This document shows positions 40,763 through 51,628 of a DNA stretch of 64,000 nucleotides, piece by piece (within the stretch, counting starts at the first letter, position 1; each line of letters opens with the position of its first letter). The notes beneath the pieces were generated by a model. The model saw only the letters and a list, made by a program, of their open reading frames with translations. It had not been told where the DNA came from and ran no database searches. A program made the position numbers and the translations under genes. The stretch covers positions 1-64,000 of the forward strand of contig JANYEC010000074.1 of the NCBI GenBank assembly GCA_025363295.1, in the 5' to 3' direction. This DNA is from Akkermansiaceae bacterium (GTDB taxonomy: Bacteria; Verrucomicrobiota; Verrucomicrobiia; Verrucomicrobiales; Akkermansiaceae).

Positions 40763-41146
40763 TTCTTTCTCAACTCATCGTCCTAGAACCTCAAGTTTGT
40801 CATTAAAAAACAATCATCCGAGTAAAGTGCCCGTGCGCTCGATTGGATTCGGCTAAACGTCACTTGGAATATTTCCCACCTTTTAATTTGCTGCCCATGT
40901 GGGTCGCGCAAAGCAAGACATCGACGAGAAAAAACTCTCTACCAGGAAACTCTTGGATGAGTTCCGCCTGCGCCTCGCCCAGGTCATCAGACTAGCCTCG
41001 CGTTTGACAGTTGATGAAGGCGTTTTTCAAAGTGTTGCGGATTGTCCCGGCGTCCAAAAATCTGGCATCGAATTTCCGGAACATGGTCATCGTGCAATGA
41101 TTGTTCACTCCATTGGCGGAATAAATACCGCGCTCCTGTTGTTGGA

Positions 41147-42340
41147 TTAGCGCCGCTTCTTGCCGCCGACTTTTTTACGGCGCACGGATTTGCCGGGGGA
41201 ATCATCTAGCAGTGCAGTGTAGATGTATTCGAAATCCTCTAGTTTCCGGCGGGGGATGACTTGGTCGATGAAAATTTCCACGGACTTCGCGTAGTCTAAC
41301 TCATCGGCGGTTAGAATAGTGAAGGCATCGCCCTCGGCTTCGGCGCGGCCGGTGCGGCCGATCCGGTGCACGTAGTCCTCGGCATTTTCCGGGACGCGAT
41401 AGTTGATCACGTGGGAAACGTTGGAAATATCGATGCCGCGGGCGGCGACGTCGGTGGCGACGAGGATTTCATACTCGCCCGCTTTGAATCCGGCGAGCGC
41501 CTTCATGCGATCGACCTGGTTGATGTCGGAGTGCATGGCAGCGACCTTGACTTGGCCGGTCGTTTTGATGAGTGAAGTGAGCTGGTCCGCTTCCTTGCGG
41601 GTGCGGGTGAAAATCATGACCGAGTGGTATTCGGTCTGTTTGAGGAGCTCTAGCAGGAGTTCATCGCGCTGGTCCATCGCCACCGGATAGAAGGCGTGGG
41701 TGACGCTGGTGGGGATGGAGGTGCGGGCGATCTCGATGCTTACAGGATCGGTGAGGCACCATTGGGCGAAGGTTTGGATCGCCGGGGGCATGGTGGCCGA
41801 GAAGAACAAGGTTTGGCGCTCGTCCCATGGGCAGAGATTGACGATTTTCCGGACTTGAGGGAGAAATCCCATATCGAGCATGCGATCCACTTCGTCGAGG
41901 ATGAGCACCTTAATTTCGCCAAAACGCATGGAAGTGCGATAGAAGTGATCGACGAGGCGGCCGGGGGTAGCAACGACAATGTCCGCCCCGGCGGCGAGTT
42001 GTTCCGACTGGGTGCCGACGCCGACGCCGCCGTAGAGCAGAGCGACCTTCATACCGGTGTGTTTCCCGTATTTTTCGAATTGCTCGGCGACTTGGTGGGC
42101 CAGTTCGCGTGTCGGTTCCAACACAAGAATTTGGGGTTTGCCCATCTTGGTGATCTTCGAAAGCGTGGGGAGGGCAAAAGCTGCAGTTTTTCCAGTGCCA
42201 GTTTGAGAAGCACCGATCACGTCCTTTCCTTCAAGAATGATCGGAATCGCTTGTGCCTGGATCGGCGTAGGCGTGGTATAACCGGATTCCTCAATGGCTT
42301 CCAGAACGGCTGCTGAGAGCCCAAGTGTGTCAAATCCCAT
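41147..42340 (-). CDS. DEAD-box RNA helicase
   Basis: Start MGFDTLGLSAAVLEAIEESGYTTPTPIQAQAIP at 42340; ASQTGTGKTAAFALP, LDEVDRMLDMGF, FSATMP, YVHRIGRTGRAEAEG. Confidence 0.96.
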   Translation of the reverse strand: MGFDTLGLSAAVLEAIEESGYTTPTPIQAQAIPIILEGKDVIGASQTGTGKTAAFALPTLSKITKMGKPQILVLEPTRELAHQVAEQFEKYGKHTGMKVALLYGGVGVGTQSEQLAAGADIVVATPGRLVDHFYRTSMRFGEIKVLILDEVDRMLDMGFLPQVRKIVNLCPWDERQTLFFSATMPPAIQTFAQWCLTDPVSIEIARTSIPTSVTHAFYPVAMDQRDELLLELLKQTEYHSVMIFTRTRKEADQLTSLIKTTGQVKVAAMHSDINQVDRMKALAGFKAGEYEILVATDVAARGIDISNVSHVINYRVPENAEDYVHRIGRTGRAEAEGDAFTILTADELDYAKSVEIFIDQVIPRRKLEDFEYIYTALLDDSPGKSVRRKKVGGKKRR

Positions 42341-42453
42341 ACGGGCGGGGTAGGTAGATGGCGGAGCGGCTTGGGTCAAGGGGCGATTGTCTCGGTAAAT
42401 ACGCACAGGCAGGTTTGAGCTGCATGTCGATCCAGTCAGAAGAGTGTCTCAAA

Positions 42454-43443
42454 TCAAGCCGCGCTGGCGGGTGCTTGGATCAGCAGGCAGTCCTCAAGAA
42501 AAGGCTGCAAGGGATAGAGCAGGGGGGAGCCTTCCTGTTGGAAATGCTCGCGGAAACGGTCCTCGATCCGGCGCAGTGCGAATTCTAGGTCAGTGATGAC
42601 GATATCGTTAGGGCGGCCGCGGATGACGGCGATCAGAGTGACGTATTTGCCCTCGCTGGAAATTGCGTTTCGCTGATCCGCCATTTCAATCGTCGGCCGA
42701 ATTTTTCCATCCTCGCCGCGGAGTTGTAAGGCGATGCGCTGCACGGTGCTGCCGACGCGTTTGGCCGACGCATGGCGGGCGGGATCGCAACTGGCGAATG
42801 AAACCAGCGCAAGGCTGGCGGCATCGACGAGGAAAACTTCCTCCACCTGAAAGCGGCGGGTTTTATCAAACAGAATGTCCTCGTAGGTCCGGCTGGTGAA
42901 GAGCGCTTGAAGGTGCCAGACGAATCGGTCAAACGCAGCGGGTGCGCGAAATGGCCGCGACGTCGGGGAATACTCAGCGAGAGCACGACGGATCGTGGCG
43001 CGCAGCATCGGTTCTAGATAAGTGTCCATGCCGTTTTCATTGGCATAGACGGCTTTGCGAACGGCATGCTCGACGATCGGCCCGAAGGCTTCACGGAGAT
43101 CATCATCAGTGAAGTCAGGGAGGAGGACCGGGGGAACTGGCGGAGGTCCGAGCGGTGCAGGTGGTGGGACTTCTCTAACTACTGCTTGAGGAATCGGGCT
43201 AACAGGAGCCGGGGCGCGAGTCGCTGAAGGTAAAAGTGATAGAGGTGAAGGCCACGAGGTGGGAAACACCGGAGAAGTATGCGCGGAAGTGCCAGGCAGG
43301 GCAGGTAGCGGAGATACCATCGGCCGCGGCGTTTGATTAATAAATGCTGCGGGAAAAGGTACAGTGTTCAATGCAGCTGGCTTCACCACGCGTGCAGCGA
43401 GTCCCGGTGCTGGGCTGGGGAGGGGAGAAAGGTGGGCGGACAT
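42454..43443 (-). CDS. Uncharacterised protein with proline-rich N-terminus and conserved-looking C-terminal domain
   Basis: Start MSAHLSPLPSPAPG at 43443; DDDLREAFGPIVEHAVRKAVYANENGMDTYLEPMLRATIRRAL...FQVEEVFLVDAASLALVSFASCDPARHASAKRVG. Confidence 0.65.
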   Translation of the reverse strand: MSAHLSPLPSPAPGLAARVVKPAALNTVPFPAAFINQTPRPMVSPLPALPGTSAHTSPVFPTSWPSPLSLLPSATRAPAPVSPIPQAVVREVPPPAPLGPPPVPPVLLPDFTDDDLREAFGPIVEHAVRKAVYANENGMDTYLEPMLRATIRRALAEYSPTSRPFRAPAAFDRFVWHLQALFTSRTYEDILFDKTRRFQVEEVFLVDAASLALVSFASCDPARHASAKRVGSTVQRIALQLRGEDGKIRPTIEMADQRNAISSEGKYVTLIAVIRGRPNDIVITDLEFALRRIEDRFREHFQQEGSPLLYPLQPFLEDCLLIQAPASAA

Positions 43444-44054
43444 TAGCGTGTGGCGAATGGGGTGCCGGAGCTTGAAGGAGAGGCACACTCTGCTAGAGCG
43501 CGAGCGGCGGTGGCGATACGATTGAAGCGCTCTTCAATCGCGTCCCGATCCATAACGCGGCTTTGAAGTCGGGTGATCTGGGACTCGGTATTTTCCCAAA
43601 GTGTGGCCACTTCCTGGCGGAGTTGGTTGGCGAGACGGTGATCCCGATCATTCAATTGTCCGTGAAACGAGCTTTGCCAATCCGTGAGCCATGTGCCGAT
43701 CTTGCGTTCTAACTGACCAAGAGCCGGAAAGCTGGCCTCGTTAGATTTCATGGCCGCGACCTGTTGGATTTGGGCGGCGAGGCGTTGGGTTTCTTCGCGG
43801 TACTGGCTGAGGCGCTGCTCGTTTCCTTCACGGTTAGAATCTATCAGACGGCTGACGTTTTCCTGCCACGCTTCAAGACGGGCTTCGTGGGCGAAAAGAC
43901 GGTCTTCCACATGGAGTGGCGCCACTGGCGTGGTTCCGGTGGATTCGAGTTGGGCGACGCGGTGCTCCAGTCGTTCGAGGTGGCGTCCGACGATAATTTC
44001 GCGGATCCGCTCGACGGCCTGAGAAGGATTGAGGGGAGATTGGGTGGTGGTCAT
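43443..44054 (-). CDS. Uncharacterised coiled-coil protein
   Basis: Start MTTTQSPLNPSQAVERIREIIVGRHLERLEHRVAQLES; long heptad-rich region; stop/start overlap TAATG with the downstream gene. Confidence 0.6.
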   Translation of the reverse strand: MTTTQSPLNPSQAVERIREIIVGRHLERLEHRVAQLESTGTTPVAPLHVEDRLFAHEARLEAWQENVSRLIDSNREGNEQRLSQYREETQRLAAQIQQVAAMKSNEASFPALGQLERKIGTWLTDWQSSFHGQLNDRDHRLANQLRQEVATLWENTESQITRLQSRVMDRDAIEERFNRIATAARALAECASPSSSGTPFATR

Positions 44055-44289
44055 GCTCGTTCCGTAGGGGGAGTCTGCGGCGGGTGAAACCGAGGACACG
44101 GTGGAGTGGAGGGGGGCGGATTAGGATGATAGAACAACGAGGGGAGAAATGTAAATAACATCCACGATCCTTCGGTTTTCGGGATTTTTCACGGATCATT
44201 AGTAACTTTTTCCCAGCAGGGTTCCGGAGCTTGTGAAAAAAGCGAATCGGTGAAAGACAGTTGGCCTTGGATAAGGTAAACAGTGGCCG

Positions 44290-44961
44290 ATGTCCGAGGA
44301 CGAAGACGAAAAAGGCGATCCGCGCGATGCGATTTTGGTGCAGGCTTATGCGAAGACCCGGAAGAGTCTGATTGCCCGTTTGGACAATTGGGAAGACCAG
44401 CGGACTTGGGATGAATTCTATCAAACTTACTGGAGGCTGATCTACTCGGTGGCGGTGAAGGCGGGTTTACGCCAAGATGAGGCCTTTGATTGCGTGCAAG
44501 AGACGATCCTTTCCATCGCCAAACAGAGCAAAAAGAAACTCTACGATCCCGAACAAGGGTCTTTCAAAACCTGGCTGATGAACATGACGCGCTGGCGCAT
44601 CAACGATCAGTTTCGCAAGCGGAAAAAGGATACGGCCATGTTCACGGGCGAATGGGAAAATGACCGTAAAACCGCCGTCATCGACCGGGTGGAAGATCCG
44701 AATGGCGATGTCCTGTCCCGGCTCTGGAGCGTGGAATGGAAAAAGAATGTGGCAGACGCCGCTTTGTCCCGCGTGAAAGCGCAAGTTTCCCCCAAGCAGT
44801 ATCAGATTTTCGACTGCTATGTGATTAAACAATGGGATGCAAAACGAGTGCAGGACCAACTGAACGTGAGCATGGCGCAAGTCTATTTGGCGAAGCATCG
44901 CGTGGGCACTGTGCTCAAGCGGGAACTCGCCAAACTCGAAGAAGAAGACGATGGCGATTAA
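44290..44961 (+). CDS. ECF-type RNA polymerase sigma factor
   Basis: 223 aa; FYQTYWRLIYSVAVKAGLRQDEAFDCVQETILSIAKQ (region 2), FKTWLMNMTRWRINDQFRKRKK, C-terminal HTH-like region. Confidence 0.85.
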   Translation: MSEDEDEKGDPRDAILVQAYAKTRKSLIARLDNWEDQRTWDEFYQTYWRLIYSVAVKAGLRQDEAFDCVQETILSIAKQSKKKLYDPEQGSFKTWLMNMTRWRINDQFRKRKKDTAMFTGEWENDRKTAVIDRVEDPNGDVLSRLWSVEWKKNVADAALSRVKAQVSPKQYQIFDCYVIKQWDAKRVQDQLNVSMAQVYLAKHRVGTVLKRELAKLEEEDDGD

Positions 44962-47497
44962 GATCCGTCCGAATCCGGTTGTCCCCGATCACGAGGTTTT
45001 ACGTAAGATTGGTGGAGGGGCCTATGGCGAGGTGTGGCTGGCGCGCGGCGTGACCGGAGCGCTGCGCGCGGTGAAAGTGGTGTGGCGCGAGGATTTTGAA
45101 GATACCCGTGGGTTTGAAAGGGAGTTCGAGGGGATCTTGAAATTCGAGCCAATGTCGCGGGACCACCCGGCACTGGTAAACATTCTCCATGTCGGGCGCA
45201 GTCCTGATAGTGTATCATTCTACTACTATGTGATGGAGATCGGTGACGACCTCACGTCCGGGCAAGATATCAATCCGATAGAATACCAGCCACGCACCTT
45301 GCGGGCGGATAACCATCAGGCAGGTGGGGTGCAGTGGGAGACGAGTGACTGCATCGACGTCGGACTGCGCTTGGCTGAAGCTCTCGATCACCTGCATGAG
45401 CGGGGATTAGCGCATCGCGATGTGAAGCCTTCTAACGTGATTTTTGTCAATGGCCGTGCCAAGCTTGCGGACATCGGACTGGTGGCGGCACGCGGGCAGC
45501 GGACATTCGTCGGGACTGAAGGATTTGTGCCACCGGAAGGCCCTGGATCGGCCCAAGCGGATGTCTATAGTTTGGGCAAGGTGCTATATGAAATTGCTAC
45601 GGGAAATGACCGCATGTCATTTCCCGAGCTGCCGGAAGAGATGCCTTCTGGGGTGGATAAAAAACGCTGGTTAGAACTCAACAAAATCATCTGCGATATT
45701 TGCGAGCCACGCATTTCCAAACGGAAAATTTCCACTGCCGCAGATCTAGCAGATGCATTGCGGCGGCTGCAGCGTGGGAAACGCAGGCGACAGAGCGGCC
45801 TTGCGGTTTGGGTGACGACCTCGATTCTGGGAGGTTTTTTCGCTTGGACCACCTGGGCCATGATCAAAGACAGCGAGTGGGTGACCCGGTGGACTGCATT
45901 GCCGCCACCGGCTCCTGCTCCGATGGGAATGTTGCGGGTATTCAGCGCTCCCGAAGGTGCCGAGGTGACCGACGCGAATGATAACTATATCGCACGCACT
46001 AACACCCCGATCATTTCGGTGAAAGTAGGAGATGATTATTATTATACGATGCGGAAAAATGGATTCCGCGAATTCATTCTGCAAGGGAAGGTCCCCATGT
46101 CGGCCGTGACGGAGCCGCTTGTTCTGTCCGGGACTCTTGAGAATTTCTCACCCCCCTTCGCCGGTGAACCGTGGAATGATCAACTGGGTAATCTCTATCA
46201 GCCGGAGGGGGACGAACACATCAGTTCGGGTTTTATGTCTAAGGGGGTATGGGCGCAGTTTGTAAAGAATGCCAAGAGATCGCCGGACACGGTAGAATAC
46301 CTGAAAATCCCGCAAAACGGAACTGAAGCCGAGGTGGTCCTATCATCAGCAGAGGATGCGAATGCGTTTTGCAACTGGCTGAGAGCGGGTGGAAAAAGGG
46401 GCGGCTATCTCACAGAAGATCACGAGGTTCAAGCCATCCGTGACACGTCGTTTGATAACGTCGGCCTTAGCGAACGTGCGCGCAAGGATGGTCTGAAGCC
46501 CTTTCGGGTAATGGTCCGTGAGATTGTCTACGGTGCCATCAATCTAACCAGCAATCCCGCAGGAGCGGACGTCTATCTGAATGGCCCATTGGTGGGAACC
46601 ACAAATGGCTCGTTGCTGATTCCAAAAGTGAAGCCCGGCAAGGTGGATTTGCTTTTGGTGTTAGAGGGATACAAGCCGCTTTCCAAGGAGATCCAGTTGA
46701 AAGAAGGGGAGACCTTTGCCGAGAGCGTGACTTTGGAAAAAAACCAAGGAGTCGTTTTCGGGAAGCCTTGGGAAAATGGGATTAAAATGCGCTTTGCCCC
46801 GGTAGAGCAGGATCTAATGGCATCCATTTGGGAAACCCGGGTGTGCGACTATGATCTGTTCGTCAAGGAATCAGGCCGTAGAGCCCCGCGCTTGCCGGAT
46901 TATCCGCAAAGTCCTAATCATCCGGTGGTGCAGGTAACCCGCGAAGATGCCGAGGCATTTTGTGAGTGGCTGACCCAGCGCGAGCGGAAAGATGAGAGGA
47001 TCGCACAGTCTCATGTGTATCGACTTCCCACCGACCTAGAATGGAGCTTGATGGCCGGTCTTAAGGAAGAGGAGGGGATCAGCCCCGGTTGGCGGGATGC
47101 TCGTAAAGAGCGGACTTTCCCATGGGGCGCGGACTGGCCAACTGTAGGCGCAGTGGGGAATTTTGCAGATGTGACCACCTCTCGAACCCCCGGCGTTTCT
47201 ATCGACCAGACCATTCCAAATTATGATGATGGCTTCGCCTACGCTGCCCCTGTTGGCTCCTTTGCTCCAAATTTTTACGGTCTCTATGATCTCAGCGGGA
47301 ACGTTCAAGAATGGGTCGGGGATGAATACTCTAAACTCGGGAATAATCAGCTAGGCGTGCTGCGTGGCGGAGGCTGGAACACCTATCAGTTTGAAAATCT
47401 CTACACAGGTGCGCGAAATGCGGTGCCGCCGAAATTCCAAGATTGGATCTATGGTTTCCGCGTCGTGCTTGCCAAGGTGCCAGTCAAAGCGGAATGA
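44951..47497 (+). CDS. Ser/Thr protein kinase fused to TM segment, PEGA-like and SUMF1/FGE-sulfatase-like domains
   Basis: 848 aa; IGGGAYGEVWLARG, AHRDVKPSNVIFVNGRAKLADIG, TEGFVPPEG; TM at WVTTSILGGFFAWTTWAMI; NLTSNPAGADVYLNGPLVGTT (PEGA); YRLPTDLEWSLMAGL...DLSGNVQEWVGDEY...LRGGGWN...YGFRVVL (SUMF1). Confidence 0.88.
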   Translation: MAIKIRPNPVVPDHEVLRKIGGGAYGEVWLARGVTGALRAVKVVWREDFEDTRGFEREFEGILKFEPMSRDHPALVNILHVGRSPDSVSFYYYVMEIGDDLTSGQDINPIEYQPRTLRADNHQAGGVQWETSDCIDVGLRLAEALDHLHERGLAHRDVKPSNVIFVNGRAKLADIGLVAARGQRTFVGTEGFVPPEGPGSAQADVYSLGKVLYEIATGNDRMSFPELPEEMPSGVDKKRWLELNKIICDICEPRISKRKISTAADLADALRRLQRGKRRRQSGLAVWVTTSILGGFFAWTTWAMIKDSEWVTRWTALPPPAPAPMGMLRVFSAPEGAEVTDANDNYIARTNTPIISVKVGDDYYYTMRKNGFREFILQGKVPMSAVTEPLVLSGTLENFSPPFAGEPWNDQLGNLYQPEGDEHISSGFMSKGVWAQFVKNAKRSPDTVEYLKIPQNGTEAEVVLSSAEDANAFCNWLRAGGKRGGYLTEDHEVQAIRDTSFDNVGLSERARKDGLKPFRVMVREIVYGAINLTSNPAGADVYLNGPLVGTTNGSLLIPKVKPGKVDLLLVLEGYKPLSKEIQLKEGETFAESVTLEKNQGVVFGKPWENGIKMRFAPVEQDLMASIWETRVCDYDLFVKESGRRAPRLPDYPQSPNHPVVQVTREDAEAFCEWLTQRERKDERIAQSHVYRLPTDLEWSLMAGLKEEEGISPGWRDARKERTFPWGADWPTVGAVGNFADVTTSRTPGVSIDQTIPNYDDGFAYAAPVGSFAPNFYGLYDLSGNVQEWVGDEYSKLGNNQLGVLRGGGWNTYQFENLYTGARNAVPPKFQDWIYGFRVVLAKVPVKAE

Positions 47498-47527
47498 TTC
47501 ACTGGTCACAAACAATCTCTATCAATC

Positions 47528-47941
47528 ATGGTTGAAATCAAACTCACTTACGAAGGCGATCTGCATTGCAACGCAGTGCACGGCCCCTCTGGACAGACTC
47601 TCGACACCGATGCGCCCGTGGACAACAACGGTCGGGGTTTGGCTTTTTCTCCGACGGATCTTGTCGCCACAGCGCTTGGTTCCTGCATGGCCACCGTGAT
47701 TGGCATCGTTGCGAAGCGGAAGGAAATCGCCGTAGAGGGGATGACTGTGGCCGTGCGTAAGTTCATGTCTGAAGATCAGCCACGTCGCATCAAGCGGTTG
47801 GAGCTCGACCTGGAAGTGCCGCTTCCAGGCTCGCACCCGGATCGCAAGCTGCTCGAAAGTGCCGCCCGCAGTTGTCCGGTGCACCACAGCATCCATCCGG
47901 AGATTGAGGTCGTAATGCACTGGAAATGGCTAAACGGCTGA
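47528..47941 (+). CDS. OsmC family protein
   Basis: 137 aa; GLAFSPTDLVATALGSCMATVIGIVAKRK, CPVHHSIHPEIEV. Confidence 0.9.
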   Translation: MVEIKLTYEGDLHCNAVHGPSGQTLDTDAPVDNNGRGLAFSPTDLVATALGSCMATVIGIVAKRKEIAVEGMTVAVRKFMSEDQPRRIKRLELDLEVPLPGSHPDRKLLESAARSCPVHHSIHPEIEVVMHWKWLNG

Positions 47942-48086
47942 GTCTGGAGCAGTTTAACCAACACTTTTAAACTCGGTTTCGGCACTGAGAAATCCTTGTT
48001 TTTCGGCAAAAAAAAGTTGCGTTCGCGGGGCTTTGCATGCACGTTTTCCCCGAAACCTCATAAAACAAGGTAATTAACTAAGGATT

Positions 48087-49859
48087 ATGCTTCCAGAGCA
48101 CGCCCCATTCACAACTGACCAGCGCCGTGCGTTGGACTCGCTGCTTATTGGCCTCGATCCCGTGCAGCGCGGATGGCTCAGCGGCTTTCTTGCCGCCGGT
48201 GCCGCGCCCTCCCCCTCGCCAGTCGCCGCTGCTCCGGTTTCCGCTGGGAAACTAACGGTGCTTTATGGAACCGAGTCGGGGAATTCCGAATCTTTAGCGG
48301 ATCGCGCAGTAAAGGATGCCAAAAAGCGTGGCTTCCAAGCGGTCATGAAAAACATGTCCGACATTTCGCCCGCAGATCTCGCGAAGTCCTCGAATCTGCT
48401 GGTGATTATCTCGACATGGGGCGACGGCGAACCTCCGGAAACCGCCACTTCATTTTACAAAGAATTCATGTCCGCAAATCTTTCGCTTTCCGGCGTGCGT
48501 TTTTCAGTCTGTGCGTTGGGTGACACTTCCTATGAGAAGTTCTGCCAGACGGGGAAAGACATCGATGCTCGCCTCGAAGCACTCGGGGCAGTCCGCGTTT
48601 TTCCCCGTCAAGATTGCGATGTGGACTACGAGGAAAATTACTCCGATTGGCTCGCTGGCTCGCTTTCCGCGTTGGCTCCAGCATCCGCAGCGCCGGTGGC
48701 TGCCTTCGTCGCCCCTCCAATCGCGTCAGGAGTGGAATATGGGAAAAAGAACCCGTTCCCTGCTGAGACGATCGACACCGTCGTGCTCAATGGCGAGGGC
48801 TCTTTCAAAGAAACGCTACACCTCGAATTTTCACTCGCGGGCTCGGGACTGACCTATGAACCAGGCGATGCGCTTGCGGTTCTCCCGGTCAATGCTCCGA
48901 ATGTGATTAAGGCGATTCTCGAAGCTGCCAAACTCACGGGTAACGAAGAAGTCGAGGTGAAGAACGTAGGCCGCAAACTGCTCGCGGATGCGCTTCGCGA
49001 AGACTACGACATCACAGCTCTGTCTCGCGCAGTCCTAACCAAACTCGCCGATGCCCTCGATTCCACGGTTTTGCGCGGTTTGTTAGCGGACGATGCGAAA
49101 GATCGGCTCAAGGAATACAGCGCAGGGCGAGAGATCATCGATGCGATCCTAGACTTCGCTCCTAAAGGCCTTTCCGCCGATAAGCTCACTGGCATTTTCC
49201 GAAAGCTTCCGCCGCGGCTTTATTCGATCGCTTCCAGCCCGCTGGCCCACGCTGATGAAGTTCATCTCACGGTAGCTGCGGTTCGTTACGAAACCCACGG
49301 TCGCCAGCGCAAGGGCGTTTGCTCCACCTATCTGGCCGACCTCGTGAAATCGGGCGATCCAGTGCAAATATTCGTTCAACCTAACAAAAATTTCCGCCTT
49401 CCCACTGACTCTTCCACGCCGGTGATCATGGTCGGTCCTGGCACGGGCGTTGCGCCATTTCGGGCTTTTGTCGAACACCGCGCCACCCTCGGTGGCAGTG
49501 GGAAGAACTGGCTATTTTTTGGCGATCAGCATTATACCTACGATTTCCTCTATCAGCTCGAATGGCAGGATTTTCTGAAAGACGGTGCACTCACCCGCCT
49601 CGATGTCGCATTTTCCCGCGATCAACCGGAGAAAGTCTATGTCCAAGACCGCATGATTGAGCATTCGAAAGAACTCTATCAGTGGCTGCAAGAGGGCGCT
49701 CACTTCTACGTGTGTGGCGATGCTAACCGAATGGCTCACGACGTCCACAAGGCTCTAATCTCGGTCGTCGAGAGTCAGGCGGGAATCTCCCACGAGGCTG
49801 CCGAGGCTTACGTCGAGGATCTTAAGAAAACCAAACGCTATCAACGCGACGTCTATTGA
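48087..49859 (+). CDS. cysJ: Sulfite reductase flavoprotein subunit (CysJ-type)
   Basis: 590 aa; TVLYGTESGNSESLADRAV (flavodoxin), RLYSIASS, GPGTGVAPFRAFVEHR, CGDANRMAHDVHKAL; adjacent to CysI-type gene. Confidence 0.9.
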   Translation: MLPEHAPFTTDQRRALDSLLIGLDPVQRGWLSGFLAAGAAPSPSPVAAAPVSAGKLTVLYGTESGNSESLADRAVKDAKKRGFQAVMKNMSDISPADLAKSSNLLVIISTWGDGEPPETATSFYKEFMSANLSLSGVRFSVCALGDTSYEKFCQTGKDIDARLEALGAVRVFPRQDCDVDYEENYSDWLAGSLSALAPASAAPVAAFVAPPIASGVEYGKKNPFPAETIDTVVLNGEGSFKETLHLEFSLAGSGLTYEPGDALAVLPVNAPNVIKAILEAAKLTGNEEVEVKNVGRKLLADALREDYDITALSRAVLTKLADALDSTVLRGLLADDAKDRLKEYSAGREIIDAILDFAPKGLSADKLTGIFRKLPPRLYSIASSPLAHADEVHLTVAAVRYETHGRQRKGVCSTYLADLVKSGDPVQIFVQPNKNFRLPTDSSTPVIMVGPGTGVAPFRAFVEHRATLGGSGKNWLFFGDQHYTYDFLYQLEWQDFLKDGALTRLDVAFSRDQPEKVYVQDRMIEHSKELYQWLQEGAHFYVCGDANRMAHDVHKALISVVESQAGISHEAAEAYVEDLKKTKRYQRDVY

Positions 49860-49883
49860 TCTCAATTTTAAATTCCATTTCCC

Positions 49884-51605
49884 ATGTCCGAGAAAAAACT
49901 CTCAGCGAACGAATACATCAAGATCGACAGCAACTATCTCCGCGGCACCATCGCCGAGGGGCTGGCTGATCTATCCACCGGAGCGATGGTCGAGGACGAC
50001 CAGCAGCTCCTGAAATTCCATGGCACCTATCAGCAGGACGACCGCGACATCCGCGCCGGACGCCGCAAGCACAAGCTGGAGAAGGCTTATTCTTTCATGA
50101 TTCGTATCCGCGTTCCTGGCGGTGTCGCCACCCCGGCGCAGTGGTTAGAAACAGATCGTCTTGCCACACAGTATGCGAACGGCACCATCAAGCTCACCAC
50201 GCGCCAAGCGTTCCAGTTCCACGGCATCATCAAAACCAACCTCAAACGCACGATCAAGGAGATCAACCAGTGCGCCATGGACACCATCGCCGCATGCGGT
50301 GACGTGAATCGCAACGTGATGTGCAATCCAAATCCATATCTATCAGAAATCCATGCACAGGCATTGCAAGCTGCCAAGGATATCTCCACACACCTCACTC
50401 CGCAGACTCGCGCCTATCATGAGATCTGGCTAGATGGCGAGAAAATCGAATCGAGCGAAGAAGAGATCGAACCGATCTATGGCAAGACCTATCTGCCGCG
50501 TAAATTTAAGATCACCATCGCGGTGCCGCCATCCAATGATGTCGATATCTATGCGAACTGCCTTTCGTTCATCGCGATCGTGGAGGGCGGCAAGCTCGTC
50601 GGCTACAACGTCGCCGTCGGCGGCGGCATGGGCTCGACTCACGGAAATGAAGCCACCTATCCGCGGATTGCGGACGTGATCGGTTTTTGCACTCCAGAGC
50701 AGGTGGTGGACGTCGCGGAAAAGGTCGTGCTCGTGCAGCGTGATTTCGGAGACCGCACGGACCGCAAGCACTCGCGTTTCAAATACACCGTGGATGACCG
50801 CGGCCCCGACTGGATTCTTGCCAAGATCAATGAGTATCTCGGCTATAATCTTGGCCCTGTGCGCGATTTTAAATTCGAGGATAACGGCGACCGCTACGGC
50901 TGGACCGAAGATACTAACGGGAATTCCCACCTCACCCTATTCATCGCCGGGGGGCGCGTGCTCGACACTCCCTCCTATCCGATGCGCACCGGCCTCCGCG
51001 AGATCGCGAAGATCCACGATGGCGACTTCCGCCTTACCGCGAATCAGAATCTAATCATTGCTAACGTATCCCCAGCCAAACGCTTAGAGATTGAAAGTCT
51101 GTTGGAGAAATACGGCATTCAAGACAGCCACCTGAAAAGCGCGTTGCGGCTCAACTCGCTGGCCTGCGTTGCGCTGCCGACTTGCGCACTCGCACTTGCC
51201 GAAGCCGAGCGTTTTCTCCCAGATCTCCTCACCAATCTCGAACAGTCGTTAGAGGAAAATGGTTTGCGCCACGATGCGATCACCATCCGGATGACCGGTT
51301 GTCCGAATGGTTGCGCACGTCCGTTCATCTCGGAAATCGGCTTCGTCGGACGTGGACCCGACCGCTACAATGTTTATCTCGGCGGTGGATTCGCCGGCCA
51401 GCGTCTCTCGAAACTCTATCGGGAAGACGTCACGGCAGCAGACATCCAACCCTTGCTCGCTCCGATTTTCAGCCACTATGCCAAGGCACGAAATGATGGC
51501 GAGCGCTTTGGTGACTTCTGTATTCGCACAGGTTATGTGAATGCCACCATCCAAGGGCCTGATTTCCACAAGAATATCAAGCCAGAGGCGCAAGTCGCCG
51601 TTTAA
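49884..51605 (+). CDS. cysI: Sulfite reductase hemoprotein subunit (CysI-type)
   Basis: 573 aa; [70 protein letters not shown] (siroheme/4Fe-4S). Confidence 0.92.
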   Translation: MSEKKLSANEYIKIDSNYLRGTIAEGLADLSTGAMVEDDQQLLKFHGTYQQDDRDIRAGRRKHKLEKAYSFMIRIRVPGGVATPAQWLETDRLATQYANGTIKLTTRQAFQFHGIIKTNLKRTIKEINQCAMDTIAACGDVNRNVMCNPNPYLSEIHAQALQAAKDISTHLTPQTRAYHEIWLDGEKIESSEEEIEPIYGKTYLPRKFKITIAVPPSNDVDIYANCLSFIAIVEGGKLVGYNVAVGGGMGSTHGNEATYPRIADVIGFCTPEQVVDVAEKVVLVQRDFGDRTDRKHSRFKYTVDDRGPDWILAKINEYLGYNLGPVRDFKFEDNGDRYGWTEDTNGNSHLTLFIAGGRVLDTPSYPMRTGLREIAKIHDGDFRLTANQNLIIANVSPAKRLEIESLLEKYGIQDSHLKSALRLNSLACVALPTCALALAEAERFLPDLLTNLEQSLEENGLRHDAITIRMTGCPNGCARPFISEIGFVGRGPDRYNVYLGGGFAGQRLSKLYREDVTAADIQPLLAPIFSHYAKARNDGERFGDFCIRTGYVNATIQGPDFHKNIKPEAQVAV

Positions 51606-51628
51606 TTTTTACTAACGCTAACTCCGCC

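Noticed and set aside
40899-41150. 83-aa plus-strand ORF and overlapping 72-aa minus-strand ORF upstream of the helicase 3' end
   Set aside because: No convincing domain or ribosome-binding context; considered a transposase-like relic but could not support it.
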